DNA from: Parietaria judaica
Taxonomy: Eukaryota; Streptophyta; Magnoliopsida; Rosales; Urticaceae
Length of the DNA: 64,000 nt
Direction of reading: 5' to 3'
NCBI GenBank assembly: GCA_954871525.1
Contig: OX940867.1
Location: 16,283,343 to 16,347,342, forward strand
The position numbers and the translations under genes were made by a program. The notes beneath the pieces are model-generated. The model was not told the DNA's origin. It was given only the letters and a program-made list of their open reading frames with translations, and ran no database searches. The first letter of the stretch is position 1, and each line of letters begins with the position of its first letter. Shown one piece after another: positions 46,251-57,518 of the stretch.

Positions 46251-46834
46251 CTGCCATGAAAAAATGTGGTGATTATTGTTGGACTTTAATTTAAGATTGA
46301 TTTACTAGCATCGATTGTACTCAAGGTTACATATTAATTAATGCTTAATTTGGATGATTAAATATCTTTCTATATTTTTTAGGAATTATTAAACCCTACA
46401 ATTTAAGTATTTAATAGAGTCAACAAATCACATAGTTTATTGATGTTAGTGATGTGGCACACTAACATCAATGTATTGAGAAAAGGAGAAATCTTAAAAT
46501 AATTTCACAATTTGCCACAATAGAATCAAGCTATTGAGGATTCTAATTTTTATAGAATTTTCATTTATTTTGGTTGGTGCAACTTAATTATAAATTTGTA
46601 TTTATTACAAAAATTAAAACTATGTAACTTACAAGCATATCAAAAGACTATTGAATAGAAAATTGTATCTTAATCAATTTTTAGTGTATACTAACACACC
46701 AAAAAAATCGTTTCTTTTTGTCTTAAATGTATTCATTGATTAGTTATTTTATGCTTAATTGCATGCAAAATGAATATGTAATTTATATTGCTTATTTTAT
46801 ACAAAAAGTTTAACAATATGTTTTTTTTTTACGT
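46251..46834. other. AT-rich sequence with a diverged Helitron 5'-end-like segment
   Basis: Near 46415-46590, a segment containing GTGATGTGGCACAC and TCTAATTTTTATAGAATTTT resembles the start of the element at 43087. Otherwise nothing recognised. Confidence 0.4.
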
Positions 46835-48989
46835 TTTTTTTAATACACTAAATCATATAAGTGACATGGCATAACAATATCATTGTATTAGGGAAATGTG
46901 AAACTACAAGTAAACTTGATAATTTTGCCTAATGAGATCAAATATTTGAGAATTCTAATTTTTATAGAGTTTTTATTTATTTTTATTTTCATTTTCATCA
47001 TTTGTCATAAAAGTTTGAGTAACTTAATTAAATATACTTATATGACTCTTCAAAATCTTTTGGCTTTTCAAATAGCTAAAAAAACGTTTATTTTTCAGTT
47101 TCTTATTGATCATGATCTAATATGAATACAATAACATACAAATTCCAAATAACGAGTAGGAAAACTAAAAGTCCTAGCATTAATAATCAGAATAAATGGA
47201 AATAACTCATGACAATATATATGTAGATAAACAATAGTCACAAAAGTTGGGCAGGAATGGAAGCTGACATATTATTTTGCCACCAAGATGAATGGTTAAT
47301 CACATGTTGCACATATCGAGCATGGATTTGGTACAATGTTGCAAAGGTTGCAAGATCATCACCATCGTCAAGATGGATCTTGAAATCAAGATCATAATGA
47401 CAACAATGGGTTCAAGTTTTATATTTTCTATAAGTATCTCACTTCATGGGCTAAGTGATTATTATATTTAACAGTTGAGTATATATGCTTGAAATGTTTG
47501 TTTGATTAAAGACTAATTGAATATACATTTCCTTACTCATACCTCAGTGCGATCTTTTCTATTTTTATTATTTTTTCAACATAGTTACTCATACCTCCTA
47601 TTAACACTTTAACTGTGAAATAAAACTACTATTTGTGCACTTCTTTATTATATATTCACCATGACATAAAATTTATGTATATAGTAAAATATATTTTTTA
47701 TTTGAAAAATTAACTAAATAACTCTAAATTTACCTTAACCTAAAAATATTAATTCCATCTTCAATCAACTAGAAGCACATTCAGTAATGATATTCATTTT
47801 TTTTTCTTAATTTAGAGCTTTCATACTTACACTTACATATATTAAAAAAAATGTATAATCAGCACTAATTTTAATTTGATTTTTCATTTATATTATTTTT
47901 TCAACAAGAAATACCACATAATTATAGTTTGGAACTTAGATTTGTAATAGATCTAAAACTTAAAATATTACTATTAATAATTTATTGTCATATTATTTTT
48001 AATAAATGAAATAAAATATTTTTGTTATGACGAACTTAAAAACCAAGTATTTTGTGTTGCAGGGAAGGTTCGAGTTGTTTGTTTACTATGCCCGGAGCTG
48101 TCGTTCGCAAGCCCGACGCCGTTTGAAGAATAGAGAAACCTCAGCAACTACAGGTGTGATGAATCTGTTAGTTAAGGAATAATTTAATTTGTTTTGGTTT
48201 TGAATCAAATATAGCACATTAATTGGCATAGAGGGTATGGCAAGTTGTAAAAACCCTAGCAGTATCGGCCCATAAGGGAATTGTATTTTCTTTTCTTTTG
48301 CTTTGAGCTAATGAAAATATCATAAAATTGCCTCATTTGATATGTTCTTTATTTTAACCAATTTAGTTACGTTTCTGGAGTCCAAACTCACCTGAAGGGC
48401 TACCATAATTCAAATGTTTGATTGCCTATATAGAGTTAAAGTTCATATAAAATGTTGTTTTTCAATATAACAGAACCGATCGAATACAATTTGATGAAAG
48501 TTGATGAAAACCTGTTATAACTCCGTTTATTGTTTTTATTTAAGCTTTCATATAGGTACTCACACATTTGGAATTAATTTTGGCCATATTCTTCTTATTA
48601 CAAAGAAATAATGGGGCTATTATTTAAGAAAGGTTTATATTATTTTTTGTGTCCAAAAGCAAAATATGATGGTCATGTTTTTTTTTTTTAAATGAAATCA
48701 CACGTCATTGTTAGTGTCGTTGTTTATCCTCATACTTTGCAAAAGATAGTTTGAAGAACACAAATGTGACAAACAATCTTAAGTAGTTGCAAAGACAACA
48801 TTCATATGGAGTATTTCAAAAATAATTTTCTTTTACGTGCCTTTTCCAATATGATTTACTTTATAGAAAATCCTCAAAATTATAACTTTTTTCCGTACAT
48901 TGTCCCAAAAAATAACGTTATTTAGTTTTTCATCAAATATATATAAACATAAATTCACGCAACCGCGCAACGCGCGGTCCATCTACTAG
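46835..48989 (+). mobile_element. Second Helitron-like remnant
   Basis: The 3' end is clear: a perfect 6-bp hairpin CCGCGC-AAC-GCGCGG at 48963-48977, then CTAG at 48986-48989 followed by T. The 5' part near 46860 (AAGTGACATGGCATAACA, then TCTAATTTTTATAGAGTTTT) parallels the start of the element at 43087, but its exact 5' end (TC) is unclear. It holds an exon-like segment at 48062-48155. Confidence 0.55.
48062..48155 (+). pseudogene. Exon-like segment of unknown gene
   Basis: After an acceptor-like TTTGTGTTGCAG, the sequence becomes GC-richer and reads GRFELFVYYARSCRSQARRR in one open frame for about 30 codons, followed by ordinary AT-rich sequence. I do not recognise the protein. Its position within a Helitron-like remnant suggests a captured exon. 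Confidence 0.35.
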
Positions 48990-50763
48990 TTTATTATTAA
49001 ATAGACGAATGACTTAATGAATAGACGAATGACTTATTAAATAGCACGTCCAACATTATCCTAACATAGAGCATAGTAAACACTAAAAATGACTTCATAA
49101 TTAAATTAAATAAAGATAAGGGATATTTGCGATAATAAAAATCAAACAAAAAAGATTGATTTTTTTGTTTTTTTTTTTGTTTTTTTTTACAGCATAAACA
49201 CCCAATTTTCATAAAAAAAAAAAAAAAATTGATGAAAACGATCCAATCTTTTTTTCTTTTGCCGCATAAAAATTTAATGTATATAAAAATTCAGCAAAAA
49301 AAAAAGGACTTTTTTCGCCCTCAAAAAGTGTAATTTCTAGTTTGTGGCATAATTACTCAAACTTATCAAACATTCGCAAAAAGATCCTCATCCTTTTCTT
49401 TTTCTTTTTCTTTTGCGTTATAAAACCCAATATCTCATAAAGTGCCTTTTTTGTGGGATAAATACTCAAAAGTTTATACTTAATACTTGGGGATATTTAC
49501 ACACACAAAGAGAGAGAGGTGAGGCCCCATTGTAAACTTGGACCACTTAAACCCTAACTGAAACCACTTAACGACGCAAAAATTAGAACTTATGAAAAGA
49601 CACGTTTATAATTTTGCAGTGATAAAACATATAACTTGAGGGTACTTTTATCGTAAATACCATTTAATACTGAGACATAACGGTAAAAGTACCCAAATAT
49701 TATAAAAGTATGAATATTTGCGACAAACTCTCTCTCTCTCAAGTATTAAATGTAAATGTTAAGTATTTTTTAGCAAAAACAAATGGTACTTTATGAGGTA
49801 TCAGGTATTGATGCCGCAAAAAAGAAGGGGTAGGCCATTATGCCGCGGAAAGAAAAGGCTTTTCATGAACAAACGGGTATTCGGTGCGGTTTTTGATAAA
49901 TAATAGACCGAATATCGCATTTCGATATTTTAAAAATAATAACCAAATACTATATTTTTAAACATGAAAACCGCATTTACCGTATAATCGGTATTCGGTA
50001 TCGGTTGCGGTAATATCAAATTTTTTTTACCCGCATTTACCGCTTTTAATATTCACATCTACATAAACGAACTACTATTAATAATAACTAATATTACACA
50101 TAAACAAACTACTAAATAGTAATATTACACTAAGCACATTACTAATATTACACAATGCACCGAGAGAGTAGTGAAGAAAAATCTTTTTGACGTGTTGATA
50201 TGTATGGTCAACAGAAAATAATAAAATATACTATTAAATTTAGTAAAAGCGGTAAAACCGGGTAAGCGGTTGCGGTTTTCACATTAAAACCGAAAACCCT
50301 ATTTTATCCTAATTCAGGTATTCGGTTTTTTCTCGGTATATTCGGTTTTAACCGATTTAATAGCGGTTGCGGTTTAATCGGTATCGGTTTGATCGATTTT
50401 TGGTATAAAAAAAATTGGTTTACGGTTTCTTTTGTTCACTCTTTTCAAAAGACTAGATCATTTTCGTCTAATTTTATAAATTTTGATTCTTTATGCTACA
50501 AAAGTAAATGTTTGGGTCCTTTTCACCAAATTTTTATACACAGGATTTTTATGTCATGGACTATTATATATTTTTTAAATAAATTTTAGGTATTTTTGTC
50601 GCAAATATTCCTAGAAACATATTTTTATTATTTCATTTACTTCTATTTTATCTCCACCAAAATCATACATAATTATACACGTTATACGTCTCTAAATAGC
50701 ACTTTCATTTTGTAATATATGATAGTATATTATAGAGCGATTTAAGATTATTTAAAAGCATTC
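48990..50763. other. AT-rich region with hAT- and MULE-like transposon remnants
   Basis: 49870-50400 is packed with CGGTATTCGGT / GCGGTTTT-type repeats in both orientations, typical of subterminal parts of plant hAT elements; no paired ends with an 8-bp duplication were found. GGGATATTTGCGATAA at 49122 and the inverted GTCGCAAATATTCC at 50598 look like MULE-type ends, also without a clear duplication. No gene. Confidence 0.45.
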
Positions 50764-51415
50764 ATGATACATCATCAAATAATGAATATGTTTGTATATG
50801 CAGCATGTGTTGTAGCCGGGGTTGCAGTTTTGTTCGTAGTATACAAGCTGAAGAAGATGTCATTGAGTAGGATTATTTTCTTTTGGACCAAGGATAACAA
50901 AGCTCATCAAAACATTGAGGCCTTTCTTCAAAATTATGGACCCCTCCAACTCAAAAGATATAGCTACTCGGATATCAAGAAAATGACCATATCTGTCAAA
51001 GACACATTAGGTAAAGGCGGATTCGGTGACGTCTACGAAGGAAAGCTAAAAGACGGCGATCTCGTGGCCGTCAAGATGTTGAACCATAAAAAGGGCGACG
51101 ATGGCGAAGGGTTTATAAATGAAGTAGCCTCCATCAGCAGAACTTCTCATATAAATATTGTCACTTTATTGGGATTCTGCTTCGAGGGAGAGAAACGAGC
51201 TCTAATCTACGAGTTCATGCCCAACGGCTCTCTTGAGAAGTACATGTTTGATGAAACCGTCGCAGCCGAAGGTAGCCGCCACTTGAATTGGGAGAAACAC
51301 TACCAAATCTCACTTGGAATTGCAAGGGGACTCGAGTACTTGCATCGTGGTTGCAACACTCGAATCGTCCATTTCGACATAAAGCCTCACAATATTCTTC
51401 CTGACGCGGAATTTG

Positions 51416-52045
51416 TGTAGGAAAAAATGTTATGTAACTGAAATTAAAAGTTGCAATTAGTGACAATCAAGAGTGATAAAACGTATCACTGTGGAAACAG
51501 TCAGATTTCAAAAACGTATAGAACATTCATCTCAAAATAAATACAATGATTCAGAAAACGTTCTGAATATGATTTGAATGAAAATCAATGCTGAAACGTT
51601 TTTGAATAAATGCACAATCTCATATTACATCTATAAATTGAAGCTCCTCGGCTTTGTTTCGACACACCACGAAAAACCTAATTTCGAACTTCCCAGATAC
51701 TCTCTCGAGCTTAGCACTTCCGTTTTCACTCCGTGTAAAGCTCAAAATCACTCTATTTTATATATATATACCTGGGTTGAGGTCATTGCGAGTTCCGTTC
51801 GCCGTTGCGGAGACAACGGTTGCGCCGTTTTATCCTGGGAAGTGACGCAGTCCGGTAGCGGAGGCGAATCGCTTTAAGGAAAGCGTCCTAGACGTGACTC
51901 GGTATGATTTTCTTGCTCTCGTTTTCCAGGATATATTGCTTGAAGGAAGAACTCTGATCTTCATCAACCAATAGGTATTTCTATTTCTAAAACTATCAAA
52001 CTTTCTTCTTCATACATGTACTCGTAAGATTAATATATACTCACA
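51416..52045 (+). repeat. 5' LTR of the Gag-protease element
   Basis: 630 bp. The TATA box (CTATAAATTG) is near 51631. ORFs found within the LTR (for example 51578-51877) have no recognisable similarity and are taken as chance. Confidence 0.95.
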
Positions 52046-53247
52046 ATCTTAAAGCGAGTCGCCTACGAGTATAATAAAGAAGAAACCTTGAAAGTTTTAG
52101 AAGAGAAATTTTTTCTCGCCATGGATGATATCTGGTCTTTTGTGTTTGAAAGAAAGAAGGTGGTATTTTTTCCTTTCAGCGAGAGAGAGTGTTTTCGCAA
52201 AAGTTTTTTTTTTTTTTGTTTCATTTCATTACTCACAATCTGCGATGCATGCTATGAAAAGTCATATCTTTAGTACACGTTTCTTGCTTCTCTGGCAATT
52301 TTATCCTCGAGACGCGTAGTATTTATTAAATTGTCTGGTGTGTCCTTAATATTTAATATTATATGCTTTTATTCTCTGTATATTGTCAGATACCTTTCAT
52401 AATTATATTGAAAGGTAAACACGTTATTGTACCCTTTAATATATGTAATAGTATATTTTTATCTGGAGCTGATATGACAACTCTCTGGTAGAAGTTTTTT
52501 TTTTTAACATATTTATACGAGGGTGACATTTTTTTTTTGTTCAATTGATATTAGTTTTTTTTTAAGGAACCAATTGATATTAGCTGTCATGCTCTCATGT
52601 CCTTCTTATTAATAATATTTATATATTATGTTGTTGTCGATTAGCTGTGAATTCTCTAGGTGTTTGCTCACTTTTCAATTACATAATTAGTTTTGAATGG
52701 GATTCTTTATTTTAATATTTTAAAATAATTTTGTATCCGTTGTAGACGAAACGCGTGTTTGTAGTCATTACAGTATATAGAGAGGTCATTTATTGAAATA
52801 TATATATATATATAAGTTCGATAAATATATATATATATATATGTACGATTTAAGCCGTTTTAGATAGCACGTGAGTTTTAATGTCTGCAAAATATTTTGT
52901 TAATTATGTATAAGGTTTATTTTGGTATTTACATGGGCATTGAATATTGAGCTTAAGTTTATAATTTTAAACAGGTTGTGAATATATATATACATATATA
53001 TATATATTATATGAAAAAAAAAAATTGTTGTTTTATAGAGAAGCTTTGTCTAAGGAAAATTGGATTTTAAGTGGGACCGTTTGTGACCCCTCCAAATTTC
53101 CTGGAAGCTGAATACTCTGTCTAGGAGACTGGTTCCGCCAGATCTTTCCTGGGAGTTATCTATAAAATGACAAATTAATTTTTCTTTATAATTTATTTTA
53201 TTGGTTGAGTACACCCGATTATTGATCGAGGTACTAATAAGTTTGAA
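52046..53247 (+). other. Leader of the Gag-protease element
   Basis: AT-rich and without a gene. It contains TA-rich microsatellite tracts at about 52798-52842 and 52983-53008. The sequence after the LTR (ATCTTAAAGCGAGTCGCC) is not a standard tRNA-complement primer site. Confidence 0.6.
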
Positions 53248-53268
53248 TTGATATTTCAGTTCAAGAAA

Positions 53269-54579
53269 ATGGAAAACGTGAACAACAATGAGAACGTGCA
53301 TGTGCCTGCAGTCGCAGCCGCGCCCGCCGTCGCTACGGCAATGCCGATACCGGCCTCTGTGAGTCACGGAGAGAAGCCGGAGAAGTTCAACGGTTCAAAC
53401 TTCAAGAGATGGCAGCAGAAGATGTTCTTTTACCTGACCACGCTTAACCTTGCGAGGTTCTTGACTGAAGATGCACCACAGCCGAAGGAGGACGAGACTG
53501 ATCCTCAAATTATCCAGGCAGCCGATGCGTGGAACTCGTCGGAGTACCTCTGCCGGAACTTCGTCCTCAACTGCTTGACGGACAATCTGTACAATGTGTA
53601 CAGTACAAAGAAGCCGGCGAAGGTGTTGTGGGAGTCGCTCGATCACAAGTACAAAGCGGAAGATGCTGGAGCCAAAAAGTTCATTGTGGGCCGGTTCCTC
53701 AACTTCAAGATGGTCGACTCGAAGACAGTCATCAGTCAAATGCAAGAATTTCAAGAAATCCTGCATGAGATAAGCGCTGAAGGGATGGACGTGTCTGAAG
53801 CTTTTCAAGTGGCATCTGCGATAGAAAAGTTGCCGCCAAGCTGGAAAGACTTCAAAAGCTACCTCCTACACAAGAGAAAGGAGATGAGCCTCGAAGACCT
53901 TATTGTTAGACTTCGTATTGAAGAAGACAACAAGAAGTCGGAAAAAAGTGGCTATTCTGTTGAAACATCAAATGCAAACGTAGCGGAGGCTTATGCTAAA
54001 GGCAAGTCCAAGAAATGGGTCAACATGGGACCTAAGGGCGGCGTCGCGAAGAAGCTGAAGTTCCAAGGAAAATGCTTCAACTGTAACAAGATGGGGCACA
54101 TGGCGTCTGATTGCAGATTTCCGAAGAAGGAGAAGTCTCAGGAAGCTCACGCGGTGGAAGCAGATGAGAACCTGTCAGCGGTGATTTCTGAAGTCAACAT
54201 GCTGGACTCCAACCTTAAGGAGTGGTGGATTGACACTGGGGCCACGCGCCATGTCTGTGCTGAAAGAGCTGCTTTCAAGGAGCTGAAGCTGAGTGAAACT
54301 GGGGAAAAGCTCTACATGGGCAACTCGGCTACTTCTGATATCAAGGGACAGGGAACAATATTCCTGAAGATGACTTCGGGAAAAGAGCTGAAGCTGAACA
54401 ATGTCCTGTTTGTTCCTGACATCCGCAAGAATCTGATCTCTGGGACGCTGCTCAACAGGCATGGATTCAGGATGGTGTTTGAGTCCGACAAAGTTGTTTT
54501 GTCGAAGTCGGGGCTGTTTGTCGGAAAAGGGTATGTTAAGGATGGCATATGGAAGATGAGTGTCATGGTTGTAACTTAG
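53269..54579 (+). CDS. Intact copia Gag-protease (436 aa)
   Basis: The start at 53269 ([10 protein letters not shown]) is preferred over an upstream in-frame ATG at 53248, because related copia Gags begin in this way. A UBN2-type Gag core ([20 protein letters not shown]; …[12 protein letters not shown]) is followed by a CCHC zinc knuckle [14 protein letters not shown] at residue 269, and an aspartic protease with the active site DTGATRH at residue 322. The frame ends at 54577-54579, where full-length relatives continue into the pre-integrase region, so the stop marks the protease/integrase border. Gag would form particles around element RNA and the protease would mature them. No lesion is visible. 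Confidence 0.92.
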   Translation: MENVNNNENVHVPAVAAAPAVATAMPIPASVSHGEKPEKFNGSNFKRWQQKMFFYLTTLNLARFLTEDAPQPKEDETDPQIIQAADAWNSSEYLCRNFVLNCLTDNLYNVYSTKKPAKVLWESLDHKYKAEDAGAKKFIVGRFLNFKMVDSKTVISQMQEFQEILHEISAEGMDVSEAFQVASAIEKLPPSWKDFKSYLLHKRKEMSLEDLIVRLRIEEDNKKSEKSGYSVETSNANVAEAYAKGKSKKWVNMGPKGGVAKKLKFQGKCFNCNKMGHMASDCRFPKKEKSQEAHAVEADENLSAVISEVNMLDSNLKEWWIDTGATRHVCAERAAFKELKLSETGEKLYMGNSATSDIKGQGTIFLKMTSGKELKLNNVLFVPDIRKNLISGTLLNRHGFRMVFESDKVVLSKSGLFVGKGYVKDGIWKMSVMVVT

Positions 54580-55777
54580 TTCACATGTTATGTAATGGCT
54601 ATTATAAAGCCTAAAAAGACTACATATTATTAATAAATAAAGTCTTTCTATTTATGCTTGAATTGTGTTCTGACATGATGAGTTATAACATGCTAGTTAT
54701 GGAACTTTGCGTTGAAAAACCATTTGATGGTTAGAAATATTCTTGATGGCAAATTTACGAAATCATTTAAAGAGAGCATGTTCTTGAAATGATATATGTA
54801 CGATCTCTTTATGAGATAAAGGTATTGAGAATTTCTTTAAAATACCAAAAATGTGGTTCTAGAGAAAATAACTTATGCACATTTAAAATGTGGGGGTTTG
54901 ACGCTACCAAAAATTTATGATAAATCTTTTGAAAGATTTAAAATCTAGTTACTCTCTTAGATAATTAGCAAAGAGGTCAAATATCTAAGAAAAGTTTTCT
55001 TTGGTAGTTAAAACATGAAATGTGTATAAGTAGAGTGTAAAGCAATGGTAAGTCTATTATTAGACATAATGCCATTATAATATTAATCTCAACTTATAAG
55101 GTTGTCATTTTCAGTAAGAAAATGATACTTTGTGGATCCACTACTCAAAGAGTAAAGACTGGGTCTTAGTTGAGAAATCATCAAAGGGAATGAGATTTAA
55201 GCCCATTGAGAAATAAAGTCTTGACAGTGAAACCCAACCTATATGACTGGAGATCCCAAGAACTAGGTTCAAAGGGACAACATACCTGTATGAGACTTTA
55301 ACGGATCACTGTGGGGGTAATACCCCTAGTCCATTCCCAAGATGAAAAACAGTGACTATGTGGTTTAGGATAAGCTACAAAGCTTTTAATGATATACTTA
55401 CACGTTAAAGTGAAATATTCTTAAGTAAGATATCACCTATGTTAGAGTGAAGTGGGGTCGCTTCAATGGATTTGTATAAGGGCACAAATTCCATAAACTC
55501 TCGCAGAACCAGAAGGGTGTTCATGACCATAAAGAACACAATAGTGAGAATTGAACTCGAAAAAGGGAAAATCTGTGTGAAATTTATCAATTCCTTACAC
55601 GAAATGTTGAACAGTTCAAGGACATCGCGTCTACTGATCAACTAGTAAGATACATATATTTCACAATGGAAGGTTCAAAGGTAACACCTACCTATCCTAT
55701 GCAGAATTTTTCCACTGATCTATACCCAGACAAGGTGTTGTCAAGAGTGGTCTTTCAATTTCATTTATATGGGGGAT
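54580..55777 (+). other. 3' non-coding part of the Gag-protease element
   Basis: No ORF of note and no recognisable pol remnant. AATAAATAAA soon after the Gag stop (about 54632) could act as a poly(A) signal. It ends in the purine tract at 55768-55777. Confidence 0.6.
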
Positions 55778-56407
55778 TGTAGGAAAAAATGTTATGTAAC
55801 TGAAATTAAAAGTTGCAATTAGTGACAATCAAGAGTGATAAAACGTATCACTGTGGAAACAGTCAGATTTCAAAAACGTATAGAACATTCATCTCAAAAT
55901 AAATACAATGATTCAGAAAACGTTCTGAATATGATTTGAATGAAAATCAATGCTGAAACGTTTTTGAATAAATGCACAATCTCATATTACATCTATAAAT
56001 TGAAGCTCCTCGGCTTTGTTTCGACACACCACGAAAAACCTAATTTCGAACTTCCCAGATACTCTCTCGAGCTTAGCACTTCCGTTTTCACTCCGTGTAA
56101 AGCTCAAAATCACTCTATTTTATATATATATACCTGGGTTGAGGTCGTTGCGAGTTCCGTTCGCCGTTGCGGAGACAACGGTTGCGCCGTTTTATCCTGG
56201 GAAGTGACGCAGTCCGGTAGCGGAGGCGAATCGCTTTAAGGAAAGCGTCCTAGACGTGACTCGGTATGATTTTCTTGCTCTCGTTTTCCAGGATATATTG
56301 CTTGAAGGAAGAACTCTGATCTTCATCAACCAATAGGTATTTCTATTTCTAAAACTATCAAACTTTCTTCTTCATACATGTACTCGTAAGATTAATATAT
56401 ACTCACA
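55778..56407 (+). repeat. 3' LTR of the Gag-protease element
   Basis: 630 bp, almost identical to 51416-52045, followed by ATTTG and the resumed kinase coding sequence. Confidence 0.95.
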
Positions 56408-56912
56408 ATTTGTCCCCAAAATATCAGACTTCGGCCTTGCCAAAATTTGTGCTAAGCAAGAAAGCGCCATATCAATGTTGATTCCAAGGGGGACGATGGG
56501 TTATATCGCCCCCGAAGTTTTCAGCAGAAACTTCGGAGAGGTATCGCACAAGTCGGACGTTTACAGCTACGGAATGATGGTCTTGGAAATGGTGGGACAG
56601 AGAAGGAATCTCAATGTCATGGCGGAAAAAAGCAGCGAAATATATTTTCCGCATTGGATTTACAGAAGATTCGAGTTGTGCGAGGATCTTGGCTTGAAGA
56701 ACATTGTCAACCAAGACGACGAATTGAAAGTGAGAAAGATGATAGTCGTGAGTTTGTGGTGCGTACAGACCGACCCTTCAAACAGACCGACGATGAACAA
56801 TGTCATCGAAATGCTAAACGGGAGTCTCGATTCGTTGCCAATCCCACCGAAACCTCTTCTTTCATCTCCGTCAAAATCATCACCGCAAAATTCTTCTGAA
56901 TCTAAGAGTTAG

Positions 56913-57510
56913 TTAAGCAAAATTTGCAAAAAGATATTGTTTGGTTTTTGGATTGTCACTCGATGATTGTTCATAAATATTGTGTCAAATATGTTTTTAG
57001 AACATATATCCACCAAATATAAAATTAGAGAGCAAATATGCACTTTTATAATATCTAGATTCAAAGGGCGTATATGAACATATATCCACCGATTAATGTG
57101 GTACACATAAACTTATTAGATTGAATAGGTTTTCACTTAGTGTTAGTAAGTTTATGCATGGGCATGGAAAGAAAAGAAAAATAAGAAAGAGGAAAAAGAA
57201 AGAAGAAGACGTGTACTACGTGTGGTTTAGTTGGTCATAGAAATATGAGTTAGTCATGCGTAGAAATAGGGAATTAAGAGTGAAATTAGTGGGTTACTTG
57301 TGAACTTTAGAATTATTGTGCATATAGTTCACACGATTAGAAGTGTTCCTATTCTTAGGGGATTATGCGTAGTCATTAGCTGTGTTATTTTAACGTGTTT
57401 TAATTTAGAGAAATTATAATGAATAGCCACATTCATATGTTTATATTGCATTTTAGTAAATTTAAAGTTTTTATTTGCAAAATAGCCAAACATTGACTAT
57501 TTTGTCAATG
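56913..57510. other. 3' flank of the kinase gene, nothing recognised
   Basis: AT-rich sequence, presumably the kinase 3' UTR and intergenic DNA. Confidence 0.5.
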
Positions 57511-57518
57511 GTTAATAT

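Larger units (their letters stand above)
51416..56407 (+). mobile_element. Young non-autonomous copia-type element coding Gag-protease only
   Basis: 4,992 bp flanked by the 5-bp duplication ATTTG (51411-51415 and 56408-56412). LTRs are 630 bp each (TGTAGGAAAAAA…ATACTCACA); by eye I find one difference (A/G near 51785 and 56147). A purine tract TATGGGGGAT precedes the 3' LTR. The internal part has a 1.2-kb leader, one intact ORF (53269-54579) and a 1.2-kb non-coding 3' part. Integrase, RT and RNase H are absent. The layout matches TR-GAG-type elements, which would be mobilised by enzymes from a full relative. No TGG-starting primer binding site follows the 5' LTR. Confidence 0.93.
50764..56912 (+). 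pseudogene. Lr10-like receptor kinase, split by an LTR retrotransposon
   Basis: The coding parts are 50764-51415 and 56413-56912 (56408-56412 is the second copy of the target duplication), together 383 codons. There is a transmembrane helix at residues 10-27, then a kinase domain: glycine loop GKGGFG (83-88), Lys104, Glu120, catalytic loop HFDIKPHN (non-RD type: Phe in place of Arg), DFGLAK, GTMGYIAPE, and the C-lobe SHKSDVYSYGMMVLEM. This pattern fits the LRK10L/PR5K group of defence-related receptor kinases at the plasma membrane. The insertion falls between the HFD and DFG motifs, so any product from this allele would lack half the kinase. The extracellular domain is not found upstream; an acceptor-like TATATGCAG at 50794-50802 suggests the kinase exon was once preceded by others. 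Apart from the insertion the kinase frame is intact. Confidence 0.9.

Noticed and set aside
49122..50611. Complete MULE with GGGATATTTGCG ends
   Set aside because: The candidate ends are only partly alike and the 9-bp flanks do not match.
51578..56239. Identical-looking 99-aa ORFs at 51578-51877 and 55940-56239
   Set aside because: They are the same position in the two LTRs; no protein similarity and no sign of coding constraint beyond LTR identity.
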